Shown: positions 15,519 through 26,190, counted from the stretch's first letter. The stretch: 64,000 bases of DNA from Hygrophila difformis (GCA_030278955.1 JAOANR010000004.1:60143541-60207540), one strand, 5' to 3'. Numbers and translations: made by a program. The notes: a model not told the origin generated them from the sequence alone.

Positions 15519-15854
15519 TTCTCTCCGTCCCACTAATTCCGACCCATTTTTCTTTTTGGTTCATCCCACTACAATTGTCACATTTTTCTTTTTGGAAATA
15601 AATAAATATTTTAATTATCAAACCCACTACCATCACATCACATTAATAAATAAATATATTAAAATTTCAAACACACAATTATTACAGCACCCATAAATAA
15701 ATCATTTAAAAATTTTAATACATTACAATCACATCACATAAATTCCTAATTTACCCCCACTTTAAACACCAATTTACCATTAAATTAAATACTAATTATC
15801 CCCACATAAAATACCGTGCTCAAAAAATGAGACATTATTAGTGGGACGGGGGAG
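15519..15854. mobile_element. Stowaway-type MITE
   Basis: CTCTCCGTCCCACTAATT near the left and TTAGTGGGACGGGGGAG at the right, bounded by TA. Confidence 0.75.
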
Positions 15855-15873
15855 TACAATACTAGCACATATT

Positions 15874-16051
15874 TTTTTTTTTTGTAAATATTGACACTCG
15901 TGTAGTCGTGTATTGACAAAGACGTGTAGGAGTCCAAGCCACACAATTACGAAGCTGGATAAAGGGGAGGGATAGGGCGCGGGTGAGAATCGAACCATCA
16001 ACCATAAGGTTGGAAGTCAGGAGACATGACCACTAGGCCAAGTCCTCATTC
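15874..16051 (-). mobile_element. tRNA-derived SINE, family 1
   Basis: Minus-strand copy with a T-run at the left, box B complement (GAATCGAACC) and box A complement (GACCACTAGGCCAAG). Perfect 17-bp target duplication CAATACTAGCACATATT at 15857-15873 and 16052-16068. Confidence 0.9.
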
Positions 16052-16143
16052 CAATACTAGCACATATTACGCAAAAAAAATGATAATCATAATTATTAAA
16101 ATAGAAAATAATTTTATAATGGAATTAAAATTTGTATTAATCT

Positions 16144-16312
16144 AGGGATGTGGATTTACCCTACTAGTGAAGTCCCCGACTCCTAACCTATATGTTGGGG
16201 GTCGATTTCCCCACCTGACCCCCTATCCCTTCCATTTGTTCCCTTTGTAATTTGTTGGCATGGGCTCCCACCACTCATTTCTTAACCTGTGTAGACTGTT
16301 AAGCCAAAAAAA
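16144..16312 (+). mobile_element. tRNA-derived SINE, family 1
   Basis: Box A-like CCCTACTAGTGAAGTC and box B-like GGGTCGATTTCCCC; A-rich end; 11-bp target duplication TGTATTAATCT at 16133-16143 and 16313-16323. Confidence 0.85.
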
Positions 16313-16323
16313 TGTATTAATCT

Positions 16324-17320
16324 TTTCCTTCTTAATTTTCCTCTATTTTTTTAATTGCTATGGTTCCACCCATGTTACTGTCATTTTGGAGTAACGTTTA
16401 ATCATTTAGAGGGAGTCTTCAAGACGTACGGCATGATAAGGACTATCACAAGGAATGCTAGGAACTAGAGCATCGCGAAAAATAAAAGAAAGAAAAATGC
16501 GTAAAGCAGTAAAGAAATTAAAGAAAACGGTAAATAAAAGTAAAGTACTGAAAAAAAATAAAGTGATTGTATAAAAAGTTTGGTGGTTGAGGAACCCTGA
16601 TTTCATCGTTGGTTCTAGTATTTATATAATACATGTGCCTGTTTGCGAAAAGATACCTTTTGGGGGAAGGGGTATTAATTTGAATTTAAATTAAATATCC
16701 CCACTTTTTATTCGGATATGGCGCAAATAAGCCTTCCGCGAGGATGAGGAGCGCTTCTTCGCTCGGGGTGACGTCACATCGTAATGCATCGGAACCGTTC
16801 CTCCTGACTTGTGGTACTCGGGCAGTTAACTTGCTCGGGTTTGCTTTCTCCGGATTACGCCTTTATTTGGGTAGGCGGCTCGCTCGGGATGACATTTCTT
16901 CGGGGTTCATGGGCTGGTCCTGGGCTGTCTTCCCCTGTCCGAGCCTGACAATTGGACCCTTATACGAATTGCGCCTAGGTATGTATGTGAGCTTTATTAA
17001 CAAATTTTTTAGGTGTTAACAAACCCAGTACGCAGTCCAATACATATTTTAAACCATTAGTAACTCAAGTTCGGTACAAGTAAAATTTTAAAAGTTCGAT
17101 ATTTAAAAAGTACATGATGAGACAAATCTAACAAGATCTCACTTGACTATATTTTAACTTGTATAAATATAATAAAACTTCAAGTTAAAGTGTTTGGACT
17201 AATAGTTTATATTTATAAATATAGTAAACTTTTACAAATGGAGGAAATAGGTACCACTGTAAAATATAAATAATTCATAAAGTGATCAATTTGAAAATTT
17301 GCACCAGCCTTGGGGGAGTC
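16324..17320. other. Unidentified GC-richer block and MITE remnant
   Basis: 16,580-17,020 is GC-richer than its surroundings and contains TATTTATATAATAC followed by a C+G-rich part, somewhat like an LTR or 5' leader, but no matching second copy is in the window. 17,020-17,255 resembles the right half of a Stowaway-type MITE. No gene seen. Confidence 0.4.
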
Positions 17321-17339
17321 TACGGCCCCATCACTCTTT

Positions 17340-17514
17340 TAGGTGAATACCAGGGTATCCCAGGCCACATTGGACCCAAGACTAATCCCTCGAGGATCTG
17401 CAAGGGCAATTAAGGGCGCCTCTCCCAAAGCAGTTTTTTGCATACACAAGGCTCGAACCCGAGACCTTGCTTAAGCGACTAGAGCCCCCATCCACTCAAT
17501 CCAACTGCTGTTGG
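17340..17514 (-). mobile_element. tRNA-derived SINE, family 2
   Basis: Minus-strand copy: box B complement (CTCGAACCCGAGACC) and box A complement (CATCCACTCAATCCAACTGC). Body marker CTCGAGGATCTGCAAGGGC. Perfect 19-bp target duplication TACGGCCCCATCACTCTTT at 17321-17339 and 17515-17533. Confidence 0.9.
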
Positions 17515-17799
17515 TACGGCCCCATCACTCTTTGACTTGAACATTATTTTTATCTTTATAAAATGGTAATTGTAAAATTAATTAATTGGGATTATTATTA
17601 TAACATTCTATCAAATTATAACAAAAAAATGATATGTGTCTGCCTAAATTTCGAATTCGAAACTTTATGTATGTATAATCCAAATAAAAAAGGTAGTACC
17701 TTCCCGATTTGTGATTTCAATAACCTTGGCCCCAATATTGAGAAAATTAACGAAAACACAAGCTCCAAAAATTACGAAGTCGCTTGACGGTTTGATCGC

Positions 17800-17978
17800 A
17801 AACATATCTAAGAGTATAGATTCCTCAGGTTTTATTGGATCACAAACTAATCCCTCGAGGATCGGGGACATTGAAGGGTTGCATCTTCCAGAGCAGAATT
17901 CTGCATACATAAAGGCTCGAACCCGAAATCTTTGCATAAACTGACAGAGTCTCATACCACTCAGGTCAACTGCATTTG
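17800..17978 (-). mobile_element. tRNA-derived SINE, family 2
   Basis: Same family as 17,340-17,514 (CTAATCCCTCGAGGATC, GGCTCGAACCCG, CACTCAGGTCAACTGC) but diverged; the target duplication is not certain and the edges are approximate. Confidence 0.7.
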
Positions 17979-18140
17979 GTAGTATATAACATCTATAATG
18001 TATAATCTATAATCTATATAAAAACTCTATAGCCTAACTTCCATCCACTTCCTCACCCCAATTTTCAACATCCCATCCAAATCTTCTTCCCCCAATATAA
18101 TCGACGTTTGAAATTAGAGCCGTTTGAAGTTCATTGGGAT

Positions 18141-18525
18141 TTTAAACGCATTTCAGCGACGGAACCTCACAATTCAGCGACTTGGCCAATGCAATTAAGC
18201 GGCATGGCCTATGCAATTCAACAACATTATTGTATTCATTTCAGCGACACAATTTTATACATTTCAGCGACATGACATACACAATTCAGCGACAGAGCCA
18301 ATACAATTCAGAGACATTATTGTGTTCATTTCAGTGACACAATTTGTATACATTTCAGCGACCTGCAATGTGTATTTCAGCGATTGATATAGTACTTCTC
18401 AGCGACATGCTATAGTATACTTCAGCGACATGTTATGCATATCTCAACGACATAATATTGTATATTCAGCGACATGATATAGTTGTTTTCAACGATGACT
18501 TTTGTGCATTTCAGCGGCAACATAT
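18141..18525. repeat. Degenerate minisatellite built on TTTCAGCGACA
   Basis: TTCAGCGAC or close variants recur about every 25-35 bp, more than a dozen times, with variable AT-rich spacers. Lies inside the Helitron. Confidence 0.8.
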
Positions 18526-18705
18526 TTTTTTTTGACAATTTTACCCTTTTTAATTTATTGTCGTTAGATTTAATTCAATGGATGAGATTGTCGTCTTGAC
18601 CGTACTTCCAAATATTTTATCTGCACCATAACTGTTCCCTTACAAATATATCTACCAAAATTATAAATTGAAAAATATAAAATCAAATATATTATCTTAT
18701 AAAAC

Positions 18706-18798
18706 TGTTTTGGGAGAGGCGTCCTTAATTAATTGCTCCTGCAGATCCTCGAGGGAATAGTCTTGGGTCTAATGTGGTCTGAGGATACCCGGTTTCAC
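18706..18798 (+). mobile_element. Truncated family-2 SINE
   Basis: Contains the family-2 body (GGGAGAGGCGTCCTTAATTA, CAGATCCTCGAGGGAATAG) without the tRNA-like head. Confidence 0.65.
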
Positions 18799-19149
18799 AA
18801 AAAAAAAAGAATTTGATTGTAAATTTATAAATTCAGTAATGTAAAATCAAATTGATTATGAGCTAAACAATCAAATAATAAGATTAGGAAATAGTTTAAT
18901 TGCCAAAGTTGCTAAACTGCTTTCACATTTTTATTTGTAAACCACTTTGTCCATTTTTTCTCAATAATATGGTCAGAAAATTGACATGAACCAAAATTTA
19001 TGTAATAAAAATATTTAAATTTTAATATATTATGTTATTTTTTAAAAAATATAAATTTTATTTCTCGCGCATTGCACGAGCGAGTGTGCTAGTATTGTTT
19101 ATTCTAACATATTTAATGATTTAACCAGTCAATATTTTTATTTAGTAGT

Positions 19150-19760
19150 AATAATTTTACTCCCACTTGTTAGTTTCGCCAATAATAACCAATACTACTA
19201 CTCCCTCCGTCCCACTTCAGACGTCCTATTTGACTTTTTGGCACTGTTCATTATTTAACTTTGACTTAATATTATTGCAAGTAAATATTTTAAAAAAATA
19301 GTCGAGTTCGGTCTTGTTAGATTTGCCTAATCGTGTAGTTTTAGAATATATATTTTACATAATTTTTACTTATATATATTTCGAGATATGATCGATTTAA
19401 AAAGTGCATTGGAATGTGTGCAGAAATCAAACAAGACATCTTAAATGGGACGGAGGGAGTAATATCGAGATAGAGCTGTCGCTCTCAAACTCTCTGGAAT
19501 TTGCTTTATTTAGTAAGTTTTCCCGCTTTATTTCTATCCCAACTCGCCGGCGTCGTTACCCGTCTGTCTGTATCTAATGCTTACTTATTTTTACTCCCAC
19601 TTGTTAGTTTCGCCAATAATAACCAATACTACTAATATCGAGATGGAGCTGTCGCTCTCAAACTCTCTGGAATTTGCTTTATTTAGTAAGTTTTCCCGCT
19701 TTATTTTTATCCCAACTCGCCGGAGTCGTTACCCGTCTGTCTGTATCTAATGCTGACCTT
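19150..19760. repeat. Two tandem copies of an OPR-upstream-like unit, inverted relative to 25.8-26.2 kb
   Basis: The unit runs from ACTCCCACTTGTTAGTTTCG through CTGTCGCTCTCAAACTCTCT to CCCGTCTGTCTGTATCTAAT and occurs twice; the first copy is split by a MITE at 19,201-19,459. The same unit appears inverted, also twice, at 25,838-26,190, and a diverged copy lies at 22,760-22,890. A related GAATTTGAGAGCGACTGCG stretch lies upstream of the intact OPR gene at 39,870-39,900, so these are probably relics of duplicated OPR 5' flanks. Confidence 0.8.
19201..19459. mobile_element. Stowaway-type MITE with paralogous empty site
   Basis: CTCCCTCCGTCCCACTTC ... AAATGGGACGGAGGGAG with TA duplications. The second tandem unit reads ACTACTAATATCGAGAT without the insert (around 19,628-19,643), showing the exact pre-insertion site. 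Confidence 0.9.
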
Positions 19761-20066
19761 TTTTCCAATTTCCAATAAGGAAAAAGGCCAATATAGTCCT
19801 TTTTTTTTACAAAAAAGTCAAATCAGTCATTTTTTTATTTTTTGCCCAATTGGTCCGCTACATATACTAATTACGTCCCAGTCGGTCCTTCACCCACTAA
19901 TTATGCCCTAATTACACATTTTAGGCCAAATCGGTCCCTTTTTTTTTCAAAAATCTAAATTGGTCCATTATTAATTTTTGCCCCCTTTCATTCAGTCCAA
20001 TGCACATTTCAAACCACTAATAACTCAAATTCGATATAAGTAAAAATTCTAAAATTTCGATATTTA

Positions 20067-21171
20067 CTCCCTCCGTCCCACTTGTATTGTCCAATTTTGA
20101 CTTTTGACACTGTTCATTGATCAACTTTGACCTAATGTTATCACAATTGTTAGGGATATTTTATTGTGAAGATGTTCGTGATAGTTACCGTTGTTGTAAC
20201 ATCTTGCCAACAACGCTTTATCCTCTTCACTGGAAAAAGCACAGAATAGTACAGTGACGTGGCATTTCCCCTAGCAGGCCTTAGAAGGGTTTAGATGGGC
20301 CTTAAAACCCATATAAATACCTACCTTCGTCCTTGAGGGATTGTGTGAGAGTCTAGCCGCAATCACAGCTCATTTTACAGAGCATTAACAGGTTCCTAAG
20401 CTGTGATTATGGCGGATTGAGAGCTGAAGAAGAAACCCCTGGTTTTCGTTGTTTGTAGAAGGCATCAACAACTGTTCTGCTACTGGTATACTTTTAGCTG
20501 CTGTGTCTTCTATTATTCATGGGGTAATTAGGACTGTGTTTATGCATTTCTGGATTTATTGTTTGTAAACACAATCTGGGTATATTGTAGGTGTCCTTAG
20601 CACCATTGAGCTTAACTTGTTGATTAGCTAGATTCCACAAACACCACCTTAATACCTGCCGGTGAATTTTGTGCATTTGGGTAGATAGTTGATGCTCCCT
20701 TGTGTTCTTCTAGTCTATTTGGGTAGATAGGAGAGTTCATTGGAATGTAAGGGTATGTAAGGTGTGGTTGACTCTTGTTCGATCAGTTTGTTGGAGATTT
20801 AGTGAATCCTGGCTTGGAGCCCCCAGATGTAGATCGGTGGATCGAACTGGGTGATCAAACTCTTGTGTTCTTGTTCATGTTTTCCGCACTCTGTTTCTGT
20901 GTTTGCCTTTGGTTGTGGTTTGCAGGTTGTTGTGACATCGCTGGAACAACCCTTGCAGGGTTTTATATATTAGATTGGGCCTGTCAACAATCATATCAAC
21001 AAAAAATATAGTCAAGTTCGGTCTTGTTGGATTCGTCCAATCGTGTAGTTTTAAAAAATATATATATTTTATAATTTTTACTTTTCTACATTTTAAGATA
21101 TTAAATGTTAAACAAAGACATTGGACTGTGTGTCAAAAAGTTTTAAGACATTTCAAATGGGACAGAGGGAG
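20067..21171. mobile_element. Stowaway-type MITE split by a solo LTR
   Basis: CTCCCTCCGTCCCACTTGTA at the left; GGGACAGAGGGAG at the right. The interior matches the 19,201-19,459 MITE up to 20,147 and again from 20,987. Confidence 0.8.
20148..20986 (+). mobile_element. Solo LTR of a retrotransposon
   Basis: Starts TGTTAGGG, ends CCTGTCA, and is flanked by a perfect 5-bp duplication ACAAT (20143-20147, 20987-20991). A TATA-like ATATAAATAC near 20,311 suggests the LTR promoter; orientation inferred from it. No internal region, PBS or second LTR is present, consistent with LTR-LTR recombination. Confidence 0.8.
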
Positions 21172-21174
21172 TAT

Positions 21175-21327
21175 AAACTACACGACGAGACGAATCTAAT
21201 AAGATTCTACTTGGCTCATTTTAATTTGTATATCTAGGTCCGTCTCGTCGTGTTAATAACGGACCTAGATATACGAGTTAAAATGAGCCAAGTAGGATCT
21301 TGTTAGATTCGTCTCGTCGTGTAGTTT
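21175..21327. repeat. Near-perfect palindrome of about 150 bp
   Basis: The arm from AAACTACACGACGAGACG through GGACCTAGATATAC is repeated inverted, ending CGTCTCGTCGTGTAGTTT, with a short centre around GTCTCGTCGTGTTAATAAC. It is probably two MITE halves joined head to head inside the Mutator-like element. Confidence 0.85.
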
Positions 21328-21758
21328 ATAAATATCGAAATTTTAGAATTTTTACGTATATCAAATTTGAGTTATTAGTAGTTTGAAATGTACATTGGAC
21401 TGCATGAAAGGGGGCAAAAATTAATAACGGACCAATTTAGATTTTTGAAAAAAAAGGACTGATTTGGCCAAAAATATGTAATTAGGGCATAATTAGTGGG
21501 TGGAGGACCAATTGGGACGTAATTAGTATATGTAGCAGACCAATTTGGCCAAAAAATTAAAAAAGAACTAATTTAACTTTTTTGTAAAAAAATGGACTAT
21601 ATTGACTTTTTTTCCAATAATTAGCGTATGAAAGAATAAATTTGAATCAATTTTCCTTCATCTCAATTTTCTTTTTCTTTTTTTTTTTAAAGAAAAAAAT
21701 AAAGGATGACATGCAACTTTCCAAGTAGCAGAAAGAAGTGAAAGAAAAAGGATTATTA

Positions 21759-21948
21759 CTCCCTCCGTCCCATTCCAAATGTCCTACTTACTATTTTTGG
21801 ATGTCCCATTACAAATGTCTTCTTTCTATAAATAGAAATAATTTTCCCCTCCAACAACTATGTGGACCCCACCATATACTCACAAACCAACTCTACATTA
21901 ATTCCCGTGCTCAACAGTAGCAAGACACTTGGGGTGGGACGGAGGGAG
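21759..21948. mobile_element. Stowaway-type MITE with paralogous empty site
   Basis: CTCCCTCCGTCCCATTCC ... GTGGGACGGAGGGAG with TA duplications. The duplicate at about 25,238-25,255 reads GGATTATTATATTTTAGTGG uninterrupted. Confidence 0.92.
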
Positions 21949-22063
21949 TATATTTTAGTGGAGTAATAATTAATTAAAGTATCTCATGCAACTATGCAAG
22001 AGAAGACGTAGGCGCCGAGTGCCGACGATATTTCATTCATTTATTTATTAATTTCAAAATCTT

Positions 22064-22219
22064 ACCAACAGCAGTTGGCTTGAGTGGATGGTCTCGGGTT
22101 CGAGCTTTGTGTATGTAAAAAATTACTTTGGGAGAGACGCCCTTAATTGCCCTTGCAGATCCTCGAGGAAGTAGTCTTGGGTCCAATGTGGCCTGAGAAT
22201 ACCCTGATATTCACCTAAA
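22064..22219 (+). mobile_element. tRNA-derived SINE, family 2, with empty site
   Basis: Box A region TTGGCTTGAGTGGATGG, box B GGGTTCGAGCTTTG, body CAGATCCTCGAGGAAGTAG; 14-bp target duplication AATTTCAAAATCTT at 22050-22063 and 22220-22233. The duplicate near 25,336-25,350 has a single AATTTCAAAATCTT. Confidence 0.92.
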
Positions 22220-22299
22220 AATTTCAAAATCTTTATAAGCACGTTCGTTTAATAGACATCTCGAGGCCCTCCAATACTAATGTATAGATATATATAGTA

Positions 22300-22741
22300 C
22301 TCCTCCCTCCCGCGAAATTTGTCCGATATTTATTTTTGAGGTGTCCCATGAAAATTGGCTAATTTTCTTTTCTAGACCATCAAATTAATATAACTATGGT
22401 TAGATCTTAATTGTTCAACAAATCTAATTAAAAATTATCATTTTTATTTTTCTGCACAAATTAAATGTATTTTTGTTTTGCACAAAGTACAATGCATTTG
22501 TTTATTCCTTAATATTTCCAATAGATATAAATGAAAATTATAGAAAATATATATTTTAAAACTACACAATTAGACGACTGCACTTAACTATTATTACTAT
22601 TATTATTATTTTTATCTTCTTACATTACTAGGATAATATTAAAATCAATGTTAAGCAATAAATAATATCAAAAGTGAAATAAATAATGAAGAAAATTATT
22701 AAATCTTAAACACAAATATTCATACTATTTACGGAAGGAGA
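22300..22741. mobile_element. Stowaway-type MITE, diverged
   Basis: Left end CTCCTCCCTCCCGCGAAATT, right end TTACGGAAGGAG; the duplicate region near 25,380 also continues into MITE-like DNA, so the edges are approximate. Confidence 0.5.
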
Positions 22742-23105
22742 ATTAGATATAGACGGAGACGTGCATGCAGCGACCCCGGCGAGTTGGGATAAAAATAAAG
22801 CCGGAAATTGACTAAATGAGCAAATTCCAGTGAGTTTGAGAACGACAGCACCCTTGATATTATTGGTAACAAGTGGGAGAAGCCGTCCGGATTGAGTTTC
22901 GTGGCGAATTCGGTGGGCGTGAGATGGCCATCAGCCCATCATTCTTAGCCGAGCAATGCCATGCACTTGGATGCTCACCAATTACTTTCTTTGATAAAAT
23001 GCTCATTTTCAACCTTATGAAATTTAACCCGCTCTAAGATTTAAAACGGGGAAACCGTCGGTACTGCTTTATTAGTTGTCAATTAGCAATACTAGTACTG
23101 CCAAG

Positions 23106-23774
23106 TAGGGGTGGAAATAGGTTATGTCGGGCTAGGCTTAGGCTTGAACGGCATAGGCCTGTGTCGATTTTTTAAGGCCCGAGCCTGACCTATTACCTGT
23201 GATAAGCCTATCGTATAGGCCTAAGCCTGACCTATTTATTTAAATAGGTCAGTTTTGAAGCCTTTTAATAACCCGATTAAACCTATTTTAAAATTAAGTT
23301 AAAGTTCTTTTATATATGTCCGGATATAATCACAAGGTTAGAAGACATGAATTTGTGCACTTGGGCAAGTCGTCATCCACAACTATTTATATACGGAAAA
23401 AAAAACTTATAAATATTTTAAAAATGTATATAAGATCAAATTAATAATTACTTATATATAAGTAGTAATAATAATACCATATATTCCTATACAATAAACA
23501 TAAACACTAAACATAAACAGACCAATAATAATGATAAATAGGCCGGCCTGTTAGGCTTAATAGGCGTTTTATAAAGCCTGGCCTGAGTCTATTTAGCTAA
23601 ATAAGCTTTAAAATGCTTACCCAAAAAATAAGCTTTTAAAATGCTTATCCAAAAAAATAAGCTTTTAAAATAGCCCGAGCCTAGCCTGTTTATAAAAAAA
23701 GCATGGCCCGGCCAGGCCTTCAGTAGGCTAGGCTATAGGCCCCTGTCGGGTAGCCTGGCCTATTCCCACCCCTA
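23106..23774. mobile_element. hAT-type element (TAGGGGTGG family), copy 2
   Basis: Ends TAGGGGTGGAAATAGG and, inverted, TAGGGGTGGGAATAGGCC; perfect 8-bp target duplication CTGCCAAG at 23098-23105 and 23775-23782. The duplicate segment shows the unfilled site (ATACTGCCACCAAG, near 26,924). Confidence 0.95.
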
Positions 23775-23804
23775 CTGCCAAGGAAACATTCCAAGCCCAT
23801 TGAT

Positions 23805-24373
23805 CAGTGGCGGACCCAGGATTTTTCTACGGGTAGGGCTGAAATTTATTTTTCAATCGTAAATGTACAAAATAATTATTAATAATTTTGTTCGTAAAAA
23901 GTACAAAATATAACAATGATTTAACCACAAGAAAAATAATACAATATATAAATTAACATTTTCTGATACTGTGGATATGTGAACAAATTATGTATAAAAC
24001 TGAAAATATCTCCTTCCAACTAAATCATTGCTATTCATATCAAAATCATCAATTTGTATTCGAACTCCAGGATCAATTTCAATGTCATTTGGATTTAAAA
24101 ACACAATATTTTGTCTTACTCTCAGCTAACTTCCTCGAAGAATTTAGGATTTACATTTAATTTAGAAGAGATTTCACCGAACTTCTTGATAATTTTTAGA
24201 AAAATATCTATTCATCTTACCCTAAATCAATAAATCAATTATTAATAATTTATATCAATAATAAAGCAAACATACCCTAACTTAATTAGAAGTAATTCTT
24301 TATTTTTTTAGGTGGGGGAGATTTGGGAGGTGGGGCTGGAGCCCCTCCCAGCCTTAGGCTGCGTACGCCCCTG
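23805..24373. mobile_element. hAT-type element (CAGTGGCGGA family)
   Basis: Ends CAGTGGCGGACCCAGG and, inverted, CAGGGGCGTACGCAGCC; perfect 8-bp target duplication CCATTGAT at 23797-23804 and 24374-24381. The duplicate has a single CCATTGATGATGATAG near 26,942. Confidence 0.95.
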
Positions 24374-24420
24374 CCATTGATGATATATAGTTAGTCAGTC
24401 ATGTATGACTAATTGACCGC

Positions 24421-24720
24421 AGCCACATCTTACAATTATTCCTCCTTAAGAATGGGTAGTCAGTGTATCCAGCGATTACCCATTGTATTTATTGAGAAAA
24501 GCACCCAAGAACAGGCGTCCAAATGCAATCAGATCCGCGTAGTTACCAGTAATGGCTTTATTTCCCTTACTTGTGTCGTAACCACCAACAGCAATGAAAG
24601 TATTGTTGAAAGCCTTTCTCATGGGAAGGAGTTCACAAGGACCTTCATCCTCGAGCCCAGTATGAACTGAAGCACCATCGGCTCTTGGCTCGATTGCCTG
24701 GAGGAAGAGCATGTTGAACA
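24421..24720 (-). pseudogene. OPR pseudogene, C-terminal exon fragment
   Basis: The minus strand reads [40 protein letters not shown] and LIAFGRLFL, then loses the [10 protein letters not shown] segment by deletion and meets a stop; downstream DNA still encodes [12 protein letters not shown] residues with shifts. No upstream exons are adjacent. It is most similar to the fragment at 26,991-27,271, in line with the segmental duplication. Confidence 0.9.
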
Positions 24721-25205
24721 GTGGGCTGACACAGAATGTCCCGGGGGTGGAGGGGGATGACCATATGTCTTCGCCTTATTTCATAGGAGTATTTAATTGG
24801 GAATAAGATAATAATCAATTGATTCCATTGCGTCCTTCACCTATAAAAAAAAAAATTATTTTTCTGAATCGTCAATAATGTCATTCTCTTAATCTAATTC
24901 TACCTCGGCCTTCTTATTAGTATTGCTAACATCACAAGAATTTAAATTTTGGTTTTGAACTCTTGGGAAGAAGATATATTTTCACTTTGTCTTAAACAAA
25001 GTAAAATATTTCAATTATAATCAACAAAATTACGATATCACAAAGTATTAAATTTACTACAATAGTGAATTTCATATACTAATATTGAATTTTATATACT
25101 ATAGCAGACAAAATCGATGTTAAACACTAATCACGAGTAGACAAAAATCAAGTACAATTAAATTATTTTGACATTTGATTTTGTAACAAGTTAAGTAACA
25201 CAGTC
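24721..25205. other. No gene recognised
   Basis: AT-rich DNA; the boundary with the OPR fragment at 24,720 is abrupt (GTGGGCTGACACAGAATGTC), suggesting a rearrangement junction. Confidence 0.4.
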
Positions 25206-25467
25206 TGTGCAAGTAGGAGGAAGAAGTGAAAGAAAAAGGATTATTATATTTTAGTGGAGTAATAATTAATTAAAATATCTCATGCAACTGTGCAAGTGAA
25301 GACGTAGGCGCTGACGATATTTCATTCTTTATTTAATTTCAAAATCTTTTATGAGCACTGTTTGTAAACATTGTATGTAGATATACTTACTCCTCTTCTC
25401 ATTTAATCGAGTCATTTACATAATAATAATAATTCATTAAGTAACTTTGATCAATTTTTTTAATATA

Positions 25468-25732
25468 CTCCCTCTGTTTTTAAAAAATTGTAACATTCAT
25501 GCATTTCACGTTATCCAATACACATTTTTAACGCTTAATATCTCAAATTGTATAAAAGAGAAAAATAAAAATTTGATATTCTAAATTCTAAAACTATGCG
25601 ATTAGAGGAATCTAACAAGATTTTACTTGACTATGTTTTATCTTGTATAACTGTGTTAAAAATTTGAATCAAAGTTACTCAATGAATAGTAACAACTATG
25701 TAAATGTTACAACTATTTCCAAATGGAGGGAG
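25468..25732. mobile_element. Stowaway-type MITE
   Basis: CTCCCTCTGTTTTTAAAAAA at the left, CCAAATGGAGGGAG at the right, TA on both sides. Confidence 0.8.
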
Positions 25733-25837
25733 TAATTATATAAGAAGAAAAGTGAGTGAATCTAATCGTATAATTTTAAAATTTATTATTGATTAAAAAT
25801 ATTTATTAAATTACAATAAAATGCAAAGAAATAATGC

Positions 25838-26190
25838 AGCTATTTAAAAATAAGTAAGCATTAGATACAGACAAACGGGTAACTCCGGCGAGTTGGGATA
25901 AAAATAAAGCGGGAAAACTTACTAAATAAAGCAAATTCCAGAGAGTTTGAGAGCGACGGCTCCATCTCGATATTAGTAGTATTGGTTATTATTGGCGAAA
26001 CTAACAAGTGGGAGTAAAAATAAGTAAGCATTAGATACAGACAGACGGGTAACGACGCCGGCGAGTTGGGATAAAAATAAAGCGGGAAAACTTACTAAAT
26101 AAAGCAAATTCCAGAGAGTTTGAGAGCGACAACTCCATCTCGATATTAGTAGTATTGGTTATTATTGGCGAAACTAACAAGTGGGAGAAG
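25838..26190. repeat. Two tandem OPR-upstream-like units
   Basis: AGTAAGCATTAGATACAGAC ... GAGTTTGAGAGCGAC ... AACTAACAAGTGGGAG occurs twice in a row; it is the inverted counterpart of 19,150-19,760. Confidence 0.85.

Larger units (their letters stand above)
17992..19092 (+). mobile_element. Non-autonomous Helitron
   Basis: The 5' side has TCTATAATGTATAATC and TCTATATAAAAACTC (exact start uncertain, 17,992 or about 18,013). The 3' end has a hairpin CTCGCGC-ATT-GCACGAG, nine bases, then CTAG followed by host T at 19,093. It carries a minisatellite (18,141-18,525) and a truncated family-2 SINE, and encodes no Rep/helicase. Confidence 0.65.
19779..21615. mobile_element. Long-TIR Mutator-like element, heavily nested
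   Basis: Left arm GGAAAAAGGCCAATATAGTCC and the inverted right arm ending GGACTATATTGACTTTTTTTCC extend over about 200 bp each. Same family as 9,035-10,535 (shared AAATCAGTCATTTTT, GGTCCGC and CTAATTATGC.CTAATT blocks). The core contains MITE sequences, a solo LTR and a palindrome. A flanking duplication is not clear. Confidence 0.7.
21726..24720. repeat. Segmental duplication, copy 1 (partner 25,206-27,271)
   Basis: Matching blocks in the same order: AAGAAGTGAAAGAAAAAGGA (21,733 / 25,231), CATGCAACT..GCAAG..AAGACGTAGGCGC, the OPR-upstream unit (22,760 / 26,040), TTACTTTCTTT..AAATGC.CATTTTCAACC (22,984 / 26,320), GAATTTAACC.GCTCTA, CTGCCA..AAG and CCATTGATGAT, then an OPR 3' exon. The two copies have taken different insertions. 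Confidence 0.8.

Noticed and set aside
18141..18525. CRISPR or satellite array
   Set aside because: Units are degenerate with irregular spacing, and the block lies inside a Helitron.
20775..21011. A 78-aa protein with a hydrophobic segment
   Set aside because: It runs across the solo LTR and its target duplication into MITE DNA.
24476..24712. A short independent OPR gene
   Set aside because: It lacks exons 1-4, has an internal deletion at NPDLPKRYE and a premature end.
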